64,000 nt of DNA, taken from assembly GCA_037501455.1 (NCBI GenBank), contig CM074858.1:39677001-39741000 (forward strand). The letters are read 5' to 3'. Positions 26,131-38,442 of the stretch are shown in pieces. The position numbers and the translations under genes are program-made. The number at the start of each line of letters is the position of its first letter. Within the stretch, counting starts at the first letter, position 1. Source of the stretch: Lantana camara (taxonomy: Eukaryota; Streptophyta; Magnoliopsida; Lamiales; Verbenaceae). The notes beneath the pieces are model-generated. The model saw nothing but the letters and a program-made list of their open reading frames with translations. It ran no database searches and was not told the origin of the DNA.

Positions 26131-27026
26131 GATCACGATCCGGTTTGGAAAGAACTCGTCAAGAAGGCTGTGATTATTAATCAAAAAGGTTATTGAATTT
26201 CAAGGGATTTCACCAAATTATAGAAGGAGACATGAACCGTGAAGAAGACCGGTTCGAAATCTTAAAATGTAGGGTAAAACTCGTTTTGGAAGGGCAGGTT
26301 GATTGGATCAGGGTCAACGTATAACCGAGAAATGGAAGAAGGTAAGAAGATATAAGAATCAGAGGGGAATTAAGAATAGGACCAGTGGAGAGTCTTATCA
26401 GTTTCTCCGGTGACACGTTGAAGATATTAAAGACAAGCTAAGAGTCGAGCTAGCTTTTGGGTTCAGACCATACCTTGGGACCACGAAGTCTTTAGCTTCA
26501 AATTCATTTCTACGGTGAACGGTACCTCAGACATCCATGGCATATGCATACACACCTTGTTAATTTAAATAATTTTGATAATCTGTGCTTTGACTCCTTG
26601 ATGTGTTAACTATTGTTGTATAATCGATGTTGGATGTAAGCAAGTGATAATTGTTCCTTGGCTTTATGTGGTTGTTTTGATTAAGTTGTCGTAATTGGAT
26701 GTTTTGACACTTTCTCCTTGATGTTTGCTCTTCGTTGTGATTGTATTTTGTATTTTGAACTTCTTTACCTGCTTTTGAGAGACGGGGTTCTCTCATTGTT
26801 GTTCGAGAGACGGGGTTCTCTCGTTGTTGCTTTTGAGAGACAGGTTTTCTCATTGTTGTTCGAGAGACGGGGTTCTCTCGTTGTTGCTTTTGAGAGACGG
26901 GGTTCTCTCATTTTTGTTTGAGAGGCGGGGTTCTCTCCTTCTTGCTTGTGAGGAACGAGGTTCCTTCATTAATTGTTTTCAAGCAGACAGTGAATCCGAG
27001 GACGGATTCTTTTAAGGGGGAGAGGT
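26131..27026 (+). other. Internal 3' region of D with polypurine tract
   Basis: Continuation of D after the E insertion. No protein recognised. It holds the hairpin array 26777-26967 and ends with the purine run TTTTAAGGGGGAGAGGT directly before the 3' LTR. GAATCCGAGGACGGATTC (26993-27010) beside it is itself an inverted repeat (GAATCCG, spacer AGGA, CGGATTC). Confidence 0.8.
26777..26967. repeat. Array of GAGAGACGGGGTTCTCTC inverted repeats before D's polypurine tract
   Basis: Copies at 26777-26794, 26805-26822, 26835-26851 (one base short), 26862-26879, 26892-26909 and 26920-26937, plus a diverged seventh (26950-26967) whose core is GGAAC-GAG-GTTCC. Starts are 28-30 bp apart. Linkers alternate between two types (TTGTTGTTC and TTGTTGCTTTT), so the repeating unit is a pair. 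It is open in one plus frame (LLRDGVLSLLFERRGSLVV) but lacks a plausible start. Confidence 0.92.
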
Positions 27027-29104
27027 TGTAACGCCCCAGTTTTTTTTTTTTTAGTTGTACAGCATGACGTATGTGTTTACCAAATTGCGCTAACTAATTG
27101 TTTATAAGTGATTTGTATATTTAATTTTACATTAAATGTTAATTATCATATTTTAATGTTATTAATACTAAATATCTATATAAATATATATATATATATT
27201 AAATGTAGTACAAGTTGTTTATTAAAAGATATATATGAATTCATGCAACCTCTTGTATTTAATATTAAATCATGCAATCGAATTTTCTTAAATTAAATGG
27301 GATTAGATCATGTATTTGGAATTTAAATTCTACTATATTAATCGTGCATTTCCTAATTAATTAAATATGAGTTGAATTCTTGTTATCCTTATGAATTTAA
27401 TTTGTGCACTTTTAATTTAAAAGTAATTTTAACTCGTGCACTTTGTTTATACTTTATTATGAAATTTTAAATTTTGTTTTATATTATGAATTTCATTTTA
27501 TAATTTATTTCAATTGTTATGGATTTTACGTGTTTTGATTATGAGTGAGATAAATGTGCTTCGTTTTTATATAATTTGATACCGAAATTTCGTGCAAATT
27601 TAATATGTTGGACTTATGCATGTCTTGAATATGAAAATATGTTCGTTTCATGTTTTCGGGTTCATTTGCATGAGTTTCGAATTTATTTTGATTTTTGGAA
27701 TCAAAGTCGGGGGCTAACGAGCAATTAGCGCACCCTTGGTTCCGTAAATGATATCTGGAGCTCGGGAACTCGGATTCGAGTTCCGTCAACTTCGCTGAAC
27801 TCGCAACGAAAATTCGAGTTTGGTGAACTTAGCCTTATATTTTTCCAAAGTCATTTGAACCTCCGAAATCCAACCGGAAAACGAAACGGCGACGAAACTG
27901 ACCATGTTTTACTAAAATGACCATAACTCATCCAAACTTTAACCAATTTAACCATGGTTTGATGATATGGAACCCTAACTCAACCACCTAGCCTGTTATA
28001 CCATGCCTTAATCGAACCAACCCTCACACAAATCAGAAATATCAGCCAAAGTCACTACCTTCCAGTTTTCTCCCGCAACCTTGCCTTCCTTGGAGATTTT
28101 GGAGCTCAAATCTCTTCCAACGTTCATCCAATCAACAAGGTAAGCTTACGGTTGTAATATACATTCATTCCTTGTCATTTTTATCCATTCATCCCTAATT
28201 TTGAGTCAGATTTCATGGAGATTTGCTAGCTTGAGTGAATAGTTAGGTTTAGAGCATTATGTTGATCTCGTTCAATTCTTGATGGTTTTGAGTGATTCCA
28301 AGCTTGAATATGATTGTTTTGACATCCTCTTCTCATTTATGATCATTGATTACATGGTAGTTGGAGTATTTATGAGATATCATTTATGGCTCTTTGAGAA
28401 AATTTCATGAAAGGGTCACGTATGCCTTCCTTTCACGTCTGAGCTCTTTTGGGACTGATATATATATTCAATTAACGTTGTTTTGTTGCGTATTGGGTGG
28501 CTTAATTGACATGAACTTGTTGGGATTAAATGAGATCAGTTATGCTCTGTTTCTCACGGATTTGTGCCCTGTTTTTGGACTGAATTTTCTGCTGTCAGCT
28601 GCTATGTTTCTTCTTGCCTATTGCTGTCAGTTTTAGTGAGTTTAAGGACTGGTTTGCTGCTGCATTTCGTGCCTTTTGTTGGTGCATAACTTGCCTGAGT
28701 GCTGCCTTAACTGCTGCTGTAATTTATGCCAAGAAACAGGGGGTTGGCGTGCATTTAAACTGCTGCATCGTTTCTGGAATGAACTCCCCGGGCGGGTACT
28801 TTTGCTGCTTAAATCTCCCTGGGCGGGGAGATTGTTTCTGGAGCTGTGGTGTAGCTGCTGCCTTCTTTTCTTCCTTTGCATGGTTGTTTGTAGGTGAGCA
28901 TGTGAATTAGTAGCAGGCTTGCATGTGTTTAATTGTTGTGTATGAAATATTGCATTAATTAATTGCGTGCTTGTGTTGTTGTGTGTGTGCTTGGGTAATT
29001 ACGTTTATTTTTAGGAAGATTTATGCATGCATGCTTAATGAATGAAGTTGCATTCATGAAATACTTTAATTAATTGCATGCATGGAGTTTGTTGTCCATG
29101 CACG

Positions 29105-29135
<31 letters not shown>

Positions 29136-30493
29136 CTATATATATATGTTTATTAGATATTATTTGATTTAATTGAATTATAGAATTTAATTGTTACCTA
29201 TTTCATGTTTTATTTAATTTCCGATATTGAATTGAATGAATTTAATTGTTTATTTTCTAATTAGAAATGCGACTTAATACGTGCTTTGATCATAATTGGG
29301 ATTCTTGGATTGAATTAATTTGAAATGTGAATTTATGAAATTGAATGAATGAATGAATGATTAAATGGCTTGTTTGTATGCCTTAAATTCCTTAATGGTG
29401 CACATAAACATTTTCATGATATAATCTTAGCTTTTAAACATTCATATCATGATCATTACATTGCCAAGCGTCTTATATGGTCATATTGAGTCTCACTTCG
29501 CCTTTCTTGCATAGATTTTGTTTCCGTTGGAGACGAGGCCGGTCAGTGAGGCTCTTGTGTTCTCCTTTTTGCCGGTTAAGGTGAGTTTCTCTACTATATA
29601 GTTAAATGGCCCTATATACTTCCAATGTGAAAAGATTTCAGCCAAAAGTGTATATATGTATATAGAGTCGTTTTCAAGGGTCAATGATTTTAAAGGTAAA
29701 GCCTTCTTTTATGAATCTATCAAATGTTTTGGCGCGAAAAGAAAGAATGAATGTTATGCACAGAATGGGGCCCAGGGACTTGGTGTGAGTGGTGACCCGA
29801 GGTGGTATGGGCTGACGGTGAACCCTCACACTAGTCCCACCAATGAACGGCGTAACTGGACCTCGTTAGGAGTTAGCGAGGAATAGACGCTAAGTGCCAT
29901 CTGGGGAGTCATGTTCCGCTTTTGGTCAATGAATGGGTGGTCGGGCCTTGCAAACCCACCACCAACCCGGAGGAAGAAGGTGTAAATGTTATTGAATGTG
30001 CACGAAAGAATGTTATGCATGAAAAGAAAGAAAGAATGAATGTTAATGAACTACACAAGGTGTTGGTTGGAGATAATGCACGCCCACTCGCCGGGCCAAT
30101 AATGATTTAATGTAAATGAATCGTTATAATCCCTTTTGATGATTTCTCTATTTCGTCCACTTAGGAAATTCTTTAAAAACCTCATTTGGGATTGTAGCTT
30201 GCATGTGACTGTTTAAATACAGTCGTATATTATATTTATGCCCTGTTTTTATACCCACCAGCCCCTTTTGGACTGATCCCGTTTGGTTTTCAGTTGTGTT
30301 GTGCAGGTGTCGGGAGCTAGGCGGGAATTCGAGTCATAGGTCTTACATTCGTTTTTAGCTCTTGTATTTTGGTCTTACACTTGCATATTGCCCTTTTGAT
30401 AATTGTATATGAATATTAATGGAGTGTACATGTTTTGAGCCTTGATGGCATTTGATGAGGTATATGGCTTATTTTTGGAGCTTTGATGTTCAT

Positions 30494-30545
<52 letters not shown>

Positions 30546-30726
30546 TCAGTTTATGCTTCCGCTTTAATGATTACTTTGAATTTTATGGTTTAAGGGTTAG
30601 CCTGCCTAGCATAGCGTGTGTGTTTGTCCCCGTTCGCCGTGACTTAGCTCGAGTATGGATCGTCCATTTCATATTCGGGGCGGGTCTCGGTGCGGGGGAT
30701 GTGGTACCTTGCGCTCGGGTGCTACA
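27027..30726 (+). mobile_element. 3' LTR of element D (3,700 bp)
   Basis: Copy of 9660-13347 with canonical TGTAACGCC start and GTGCTACA end, followed by target duplication ATTTC. The TA tract at about 30497-30540 is much longer than in the 5' LTR, while the tract at about 27186-27200 is shorter. Confidence 0.93.
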
Positions 30727-30731
30727 ATTTC

Positions 30732-31943
30732 GATGATCCATAAAATTCATAGTAAATTAGACACGTATAACTTTCAAATGGTATAAGCCTCGAATTATGG
30801 ATGTTTGTGTATAAAGGCAGATTTCAGTGTAAAACTTTAATAAAACAGCAACTCTTGTGCTGTGACACGTTTGAAAGAAAATTTTCGTTACCATATCAAA
30901 CGAAGTCGAAAAATTCGGAATTTTTATAGGTATAATCTAGACACATATAAGAACACCCCCGTAAAACAGTTCTGGAAAATTCAAAGGTTTACTTATTTTG
31001 CTCGAGCTGCAGTTCCAGATCAGAAAACAGGGTAAAACATTTGGGGATTTTTTCGGGGTATCAAACGGACTCGGATGAACACGAAATTTTATTGAGAGAA
31101 ACCTGAATATGTGAGGAAAATCCAGATAAAACAGTTTTGTAAAACAAGGTCGTATGTGTTCGGAATTCACATTCGAAATGACTGCACAGATTATGACAAC
31201 ACCATAATTCACTACTAATCCACAAGGTTCCAAGACTCTCATGTTTTGCTAACTTCCAGCATGTTTTATATCATTCTCAACTCATAAAACTCATCTATCA
31301 TGACAAACTATCATGACAAACTTCATCACTCTATCATGTTTAAATCTATCAGCACATATATAACATATATACACACCATATCAGCTTTTAATTGGAAAAA
31401 GGAGTAGATTTCTACCTGTTAGTGACTGAAATTCGAAGAGAAGGGAGAGCTAGCTAAGTTGTGCTGCTCGTAGTGTATGTGATGGAGGGACGAGAGGAAG
31501 ATGATGGTGAAGTTGGGTGGTTCGTGGTGTTTTGTGTGTCGTGGAAGATGGCAAAATGAGAAATGGAGAAATGGAATTTTCCTTCTCTTTTGTGTCTGAT
31601 CAAAATGCAAGGATTTTTGGGGAAGTTTTAAAAAGCAATGAGGCACGTATAGTGCATTGGAGAGAAGTCATCAAAATTTTTATCTTAATTGCATTTGAAC
31701 CCTTCTAAAATAAAATTGAAGCAATTCTTACCTCCAATTTTGTGGATGAAATAAATTAAGTGCAACTAGTCTAGCTTTGCTTATTTATTTATTTTTCGAA
31801 TTATGCAAAAATTTTCACTTTAGCACATAATTCTCCAAATTAAGTTTTGTTAAATAATTAGGGATACAGATTGTAAGTGGAGATAACATAAATTAAACTC
31901 TCACGTAAAATATACCTAACTTATGAAAAAGCGGGGTGTCACA
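30732..31943 (-). mobile_element. Old gypsy LTR G, right part (its 5' end)
   Basis: Continues the LTR cut by D. Its minus-strand start is TGTGACACCCCGC at 31943, the same kind of start as LTR M. The flanking 5 bp (31944-31948) are GTAGG. No primer site or polypurine tract adjoins it here, so it is a 5' or solo LTR. No gene is seen; the purine/pyrimidine-skewed ORFs at 30937-31708 are not supported. Confidence 0.75.
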
Positions 31944-32961
31944 GTAGGTCGCTTAACTAAACAAGAAAAGAACCTAAACCTCACCTTTGAACAAAAGAGT
32001 GTAGTGTGGTGCGAGAAAACAACCCGAACAACCTTAAACTTCAGGTACGGCTCCTCCTGGAAGCACCCCCTGTGACAGAAAAACATAAGAATAAAGACTT
32101 AGACTCAATTATATACCATTTAGATGCACAACGATGCAAATGAATGCTATGAATGCAAGGAAATATCATAAGGTAGCAATTAGACGTTCACATTTTCATT
32201 TCATGTTTATACCTTGAATATGACAGCATAAAATTCATAAACTTTTCAAACATAACATATATTCATTAATTAATATCATAAGATCAGATTTGAGGCAAAA
32301 AAAATCATTCAAAACGCTAAACGAATGCAAGGAATACACATTACATCATACTGTAGCACTTGAGTCATTTGAGTTCATAGCTTGTATAAATCATCTCAAA
32401 TCAATCCATAAATTTAATTTAAACATTTTAACATATAATATTGCATGTTAATAACATTTAGAAGTCATAAATGAGTTGAGGAAATAACGAAATAAGCAAA
32501 CAAAAATGAAAACGAACAGCAGTCCCACAAAGGAGGCAACCACGGTTGTGGCTGCTCTCTAGTGTTAATAGAACCACGGTTGTGACTTAATACAGACGCA
32601 AAGCCTCACGAAATTCGTATGAGACAGGGGGATGTGCATCAACAAGGTATAAGGCATCCATGGCCATGTCTCCATGTAAAAAATTAGCTCTAAAGGTGTC
32701 CCTTTGCATGCATAAAATCCTACAGGAGGGTGGTTGTTGTGCAACTACTTCTTCTCCATGGAATTTCTGCAAATATCCCCTGTTTTTCCTTCATTCATCA
32801 CAATAGCTCGTAACAGCAGGTAAGGGTACAAAGCAGCAGCTAAAACCATGAAAAAATCAGTCACGAAATTCACATAAAACAGCCACACACATACACGTGT
32901 TCAACCTGGCAAGAAATGGAGTGAAAAGATCAAGTTATTCCATAGTTTTTCTTGCAAGAAA
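31944..32961 (-). mobile_element. Gypsy LTR fragment H
   Basis: No ORF of note. It resembles the middle of the other gypsy LTRs on the minus strand: CCTCACCT...GACTCAATTATATACCATTTAGATGCAC matches I, F and G in order. Two inverted repeats (CCAC-GGTT-GTGG at 32540-32551 and a one-base variant at 32574-32585) sit 34 bp apart. Truncated by G on the left and by copia LTR L on the right. Confidence 0.6.
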
Positions 32962-33405
32962 TGTTGGAAAACATAAAGTTTGCACAACGGAAGTTTAATT
33001 TTTTTTCCAGTAACAGATCTTAAAACTTGTAATGTTCGTATCGTATCATAGGGTGTCTCAAGAAACTTACGTTGATTGAAGCTTTCTTGTGATGTTGATG
33101 CCGCCAATAAAACACCCTTCAAGCAGAATATCCCTCGAACGTCTTTCGATTGGATCCCAAAGTAGGCAATCCTCCAAAGCGTATCCACACGAGTCCTAGA
33201 ACATGATCAAACTAGTGAGAAAGCTAGTTCTATGGCTTGTGTTTGGCTAGGTTATTTTATTTTGAAAACTTTTCTTTTATTTTCTCAAAAACAATTAACA
33301 CTTCTTGATTGTTGGTCTAAAGAATAAGAGAAGCACCCCCACTAATATTTATACTAGTGGGGTTCGAACCCTAGAGGCTTCCAAAGCCCAGTGGGACTTT
33401 GTTTT
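32962..33405 (-). mobile_element. Copia LTR L, left part (its 3' end)
   Basis: On the plus strand it begins TGTTGGAAAACA, the same terminus as LTRs B and C read backwards. It is followed by the GAAGC-TTTCTTG...GCCGCC segment found in those LTRs. It is interrupted at 33406 by solo LTR I and resumes at 37021. Confidence 0.85.
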
Positions 33406-36400
33406 TGTAGCACCCCAAGCGGTGGTGACCACATCCCCGCACTATGATGTGTAACGAAATAAAGACTTCGCACACGTACTGAGCCCTAGCGAACGAGAGA
33501 CAAGACAAAAATACCAGGCCTAAGCTAGGCGGTGCCTAACCCGGTACAAATGAAAAGATGCAAAACATGACAGCGGAAGAAATACAAAATCCCAACTTTT
33601 AAAAACTTTCATACATCAATAACAACTGTACGGGTTCAGCTACTCCAGGAAACCTGTCCTATCCTGTCCCCAGTAATTATACAACAAAACGGGTTCAACT
33701 GGCCCTGGAAACCTGTCCCGAATAGCATGACTCAGTGAATAACTTAAACTTATACATTAACTACGTAAATAAGATACAAAAGAATGCAAAACATATACAA
33801 ATACAAAGATTGACCCAACTCGAACAAAACGAAAGACTCGACTCAACCGCCTAGCTCCAACGAACTCCAAAAGCAAACCTGCAACTCAATAAAAAGAAAG
33901 AGGAAAAAGAAACTACGAAGAGGGGTCAGTCTTAACGATTGTCGAGGGGGCTAACACACTCACACGTACATATACATAAGCAGAGCACATTCAAAGTAAG
34001 AAGATTCATGAACCAGGGCGTGGTTTTTGCATTCTAAACATTTTAACCCGTGATACAATATATAAGTAAAAAAGTTTAAGACCGAAGGCCAAAATCAAAG
34101 AATTTTAATAATTAGGAGTCCACTCCCATTTAACGAATCAAGTTCATTATCAAAATCACCCAACTCGGTAAGCACGAGTTTCAAACCACCTAACCCCGTT
34201 CATAATCAAAATCGGAATCATAAATCATACGAAAATATAATTCAAACGTACATACCTCTACTCTGGGTGATGGAAGGGTGGTACCTACCCTAACCATCAT
34301 TCTCATGTCACGGTCGTGAGTTTCATGACACTCAAGCCCAAGGATTCCATCCCCCACCAAACCTCCTAGTGGGTTCCGGGTTGATCCTATAAGTTGGAGA
34401 CCGTACTTGGGAGTTACCCGACGGCCCAACACCGTCCCAGGGCTCCTTTGTACAAATCTCCGGGGCCCAGGTCATAATTCATAGTCCATAAATCATAAGT
34501 TCATAATTTTCGAAATTTCATAATTTTATGGACTCATATTACAAAGTCCAAAGTACGCTAGTTCAAAAATCACACACACCAACCCTTTTTCATAACAAAT
34601 AAACGAAAATATTACTTACATATACATAAAAGCGTTTTTTAAACATTTCACAGCAAACGGGCCAATTCCCACAAAATACGTATCGAACACAAATCTAAAT
34701 ACATATATACATACATAGGTCGCATGCGGGCTTAAAACTCATTTAGGGTCGTAGGTCATAATAACTAAAAGAAAGAACCCTCACCTGGAACCAAACAAAG
34801 CCGAAGACACAGCAAATGGTCCAACCCCGAACCTGTACGACCCATTTATCACCACCCCTGGTGCACCTAAACCAAACTGAACACAAAGGGCTCAGACTCA
34901 AGAATGAACCACAAAGATGCACGGCAATGCTCAACATGAATACGGGTATGCATTAGTGTCGATGTTGTGCTTCTAGTGTGGTGTCATGGTCAAATTAGGC
35001 ACATTAATGCTCAACAAGGTCACATTTATAAGCAACACTTCCAAACATACGTAACAAGTAATTTCAAGTAATCATAGTAAGTGTTCAAATCCAATATAGG
35101 CAATTGAAGTATCCAAAGTATGCATAAAAGGCTTAATCTTAATCATGGATAACTTTAAGTAAAGTTGTTGTACATACACGGCATGTTGATACACTTACAA
35201 TTTGCATTTAATCACATAAAGTCGCACTTTATAATTTCATAACATACTTAAAATACAAACTCAAACATTGCATACATTCATATTTTTACAAATATTACAC
35301 GTACCTCCCCTTAACTTTATTAATTAAACATGATTGTCGAATGAAGCATTTAAACAATTGGTCAAGTAGGAAACTAACTATTTACAAGCAAAACAATTAT
35401 CACTTCATCTTAATTCATAGCATACCAACTTCAAGTAGCAAGGATAAATCGAAATATTAAGGTTCTCACTCCTAACAAGCATCAAGTTTATTTAATTACA
35501 TAAGAAATTAGTTTTCTAAATATTACACTATCACCCATTCAAATTTAAACATATTGCACAAATTCAACAAATTAGGATTCAAATTGCAAATTGAAACATC
35601 AATATATATCACAATTCATTTGATACAAGCTTTCATATACATCGGAGTTCATATAAATCAACAAATCAAGCTAATCGCAAGTAAATTACATTGAGAACAA
35701 ATAAATCAAACAGTTCCCAAATATACAAATAAATTCATAGAAATTAAACCGAGTGTCCGATTGACGAACGAAAAGTGGTATTGGACTCACCATGATGACT
35801 CGAACAACCTGTCCGAAGGCCACCGGAACGCTGCCACCGGAGCCACCAGAACAGTGGTCGGTCGTCGGCAGAACATGCCGGAAAAATCTTGAAAAATCAC
35901 CCGTGCAAGTACTCCTCGTGCTCGTTCCAAATCCTTGATCAATTTCTAAAAATTCCAAGCCAATCGTCTCCAATTTCAGATCCAATAATACGAAACCCCA
36001 AAATCTTCAAAATGAAATTATTTCCAAACCGGTGAACGAAAATGAGATCCGTAAAAGGCATTGTCTTACCCGGGACGAGGCCGTCGAAATGTAAATGGTG
36101 TTCACCGAAAAAGATCACCGGAGCATTGACCCATGTTAACCCGCCACCCACCGCCGTTAGAACCACCGTCTACGGCCATTTTCTGTTCAATCCGAGGTCA
36201 CCATCGTGCTCAGGAGGTCGAATAAGGTATGGAACCGCCTTGAACAGTCCGAAAAAGGCCCCGGAGGGCGGTGTTTGGCGTTGCTAAAGTAATACGCGCC
36301 ACCCCCGAAAAAGCCGCTGTCGTGACTCCTCTAGATGCGCCGCCTACCCAAAATTGATCGCCGGAGGGAGACCTTTGGAACCCCCCAACACCGCCGCCAG

Positions 36401-37015
36401 CTGCTACCGGAAACCGCCGAAAATGGGCCGACGAAGTGGCGGCTGAAACTCGCCCGCCTGGCATGATTGATAAATGGGAATATCTCCACTACCGGCAGTC
36501 TTCGGGCCACGATCTTGGTACGGTTGTGTTCGCGTCGTCGAGCTCTTCGAAATGCAGTACTCATTCATCGAAATTCGTCGAGTATCAGTCGAGATTGGAG
36601 TTAGTGTGTGTTACGGTGCGGTGTATGTGTTTGTCGTTGGAGAGAGAGCACAAGAACGTACGAGAGAGAAAGAGCTGATCGGTCTCACTCGCTAAACGAG
36701 GATCCGGGTATTTTATCTCGGCTCCTCAAGCATAAAACGAACGGTAGGAGGGGCAAACAACGTCATAATTGGGCAAACTCAGAGTCTACAGACTCGTTTT
36801 CCAGTCTTGAACGGGTTAAAGGGGTCCAAGAGGTCGAAATCTTGTTTGAACGAGAAATGACCGAAAAACCCCTAAAAAGAGAAAATTACAAATCGGCCCC
36901 CTAAACTCTAAAAGAGTTCAAAATTGGGCCACGCAAAGCACAAAATCACAGAATTAAACACACAAAGAAGTTGAAACGTGGTGTACCTTGTAAGTCAGAC
37001 GAGCGGGATGTTACA
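33406..37015 (-). mobile_element. Solo gypsy LTR I (3,610 bp)
   Basis: Minus-strand LTR starting TGTAACATCCCGC (37015) and ending GGTGCTACA (33406), with perfect 5-bp target duplication GTTTT (33401-33405 and 37016-37020). No internal region, primer site or polypurine tract adjoins it, so it is a solo LTR left by LTR-LTR recombination. It contains the block shared between LTR families (34255-34440), an inverted repeat CACCA-CCCC-TGGTG (about 34850-34863), a donor-like GGGTAAGAC (minus, about 36065-36073) and a GC-richer part (35770-36700) with several overlapping ORFs on both strands that I do not accept as genes. Confidence 0.93.
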
Positions 37016-37020
37016 GTTTT

Positions 37021-38400
37021 CTTGCTCACTAATTAACTAGTTAATTATTAACTTTTAATTAGAAAATAAGTTCTTAACTTATTCTCCAAGTCTAGCAAGA
37101 GATGCTCTCTCTCTCCTACAATCGGAAGTTTGACTTTTAAACCTTTACCCATTAAAGTCAAAAGTCAATTTATTTAATAAATAACTTAATTCATAAACAA
37201 TTATTTATGGGGTTAATTATTTTGAGAATATTCTTAACAATTAATTCAGAATTAATTAAAAGACCAAAAATTAAATAATTATAATTTAATTAATTAACTA
37301 TAGAAAAGAATCCATGTGTGAAATAAATCACACGTCGGAGCCACGCGTGAAGCCACATATGCGTGACACATGGCAGTAATCCAGGTGTAAATGCTCCCAT
37401 TTCGGTCAACAATTTGATCCTCTGTTAATCCAATTAACATCCTATCATAACCCTTGTATTCTGGCATTTGTGTATGACCTTTTATGTTCATTATTTGATT
37501 AGCAGTGACAGTAAGTAATTAATCGCTTCACAGATCACACAACGATCAGTGAAAACCCTAGCCGAAAAACGAAATGAATCGAAGAACCTTTCAGTCAATG
37601 ACAATCAGTGAAATACGATCCTCCTACAACTCCATCTCTTAATCAAGACAAAGGTATGGGAATATTCTCAGAGCCTTGTTATTCTTGATCTTTAAAGTTA
37701 AGTTCGTTTCATATCCATTTAGATCTCAATCCAAGAAAACCCTATTTTCTTGGTGCCTTGATCTTTTATCCACCTTGGCTAAGGATTTAATATTTAATGG
37801 ATTACGAACAACTTAATCAGTAAGAGATCATTCTTGTTCTTAACAAGTGTAGCTCCTTTATTGATTTTAGTAATTCTACATATGCCACTTGCGTAATCCC
37901 AACATAGGCCGTGGTTCAGGTATCTGTACGGCGACACCCTTTTGAGCCTATATCAAAGATTACAGAGTTAGCTCATAGGAGACATTACAAAATCTCAAGT
38001 CAAAGGATTATTAATCACGTCATTAACCTGTGAGATATTTCCTAATCTGGAAGTTTCTAGGAGACTTCCTTTCCCATTTAGGAATGTTCTCACGCGTGAC
38101 ATCTCAGTGATGAAGTTATTATAATAATCACCCTTACGTATTATGAACGCATCATCATATGGACTTATCATTCCATGAAACTGAATGATCCTTCAAAAGA
38201 ACATAATCACATAAGCAACTCTCAATGGAGTCAAAGTACACACTCCCATTGTCTGTCAGACTCATCAACTTTGAGAAGTTTCTAATCCTAGCCTATAGAG
38301 TTAAGAACTTGTTTCATGTGCCGTTCTCATAAGGGCAAAGTTTTTAATGGCCTCATCGGAGTTGGGGAGTTCAAAACATGCAAAACACAGTCAAACCCAA
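37021..38400 (-). mobile_element. Copia LTR L, right part (truncated)
   Basis: Continues LTR L after solo LTR I. It follows C's LTR in order: AGAACCTTTCAGTCAATGAC, CCATTTAGATCTCAATCCAAG, GGCGACACCCTTTTGAGCC, CTCATCGG...GGGGAGTTC. The last about 150 bp expected before a polypurine tract are missing. At about 38400 the sequence flips into inverted orientation. The right edge is approximate. Confidence 0.8.
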
Positions 38401-38442
38401 ACAGACATAGGTGAGGATTAGAAACTTCTCCAAGTCAATGTG
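38271..38442. repeat. Fold-back junction between two oppositely oriented copia LTR pieces
   Basis: A segment at 38271-38300 (GAGAAGTTTCTAATCCTAGC) reappears in reverse complement at 38408-38440 (GAGGATTAGAAACTTCTCC). The first belongs to minus-strand LTR L; the second is about 35 bp of plus-strand LTR that runs into the leader of element A. Confidence 0.8.

Larger units (their letters stand above)
9660..30726 (+). mobile_element. Gypsy-type LTR element D without gag-pol (LARD-like), containing nested element E
   Basis: Two near-identical LTRs (9660-13347 and 27027-30726) flank an internal region with a tRNA-iMet primer site after the 5' LTR and a polypurine tract before the 3' LTR. The target duplication is ATTTC at 9655-9659 and 30727-30731. 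With E removed, the internal part is about 3.4 kb and shows no gag, protease, RT, RNase H or integrase. The leader after the primer site resembles those of E and F. This fits a large non-autonomous retrotransposon derivative mobilised by a related autonomous gypsy element (inference). Confidence 0.9.

Noticed and set aside
26718..27015. LLRDGVLSLLFERRGSLVV repeat peptide
   Set aside because: It is the translation of the hairpin array. No convincing start codon, and it would end beside the polypurine tract of a non-coding element.
35686..36904. Several overlapping ORFs of 70-100 codons in solo LTR I as captured host gene
   Set aside because: They overlap on both strands without introns, domains or a dominant frame, and lie in an LTR with clear ends.
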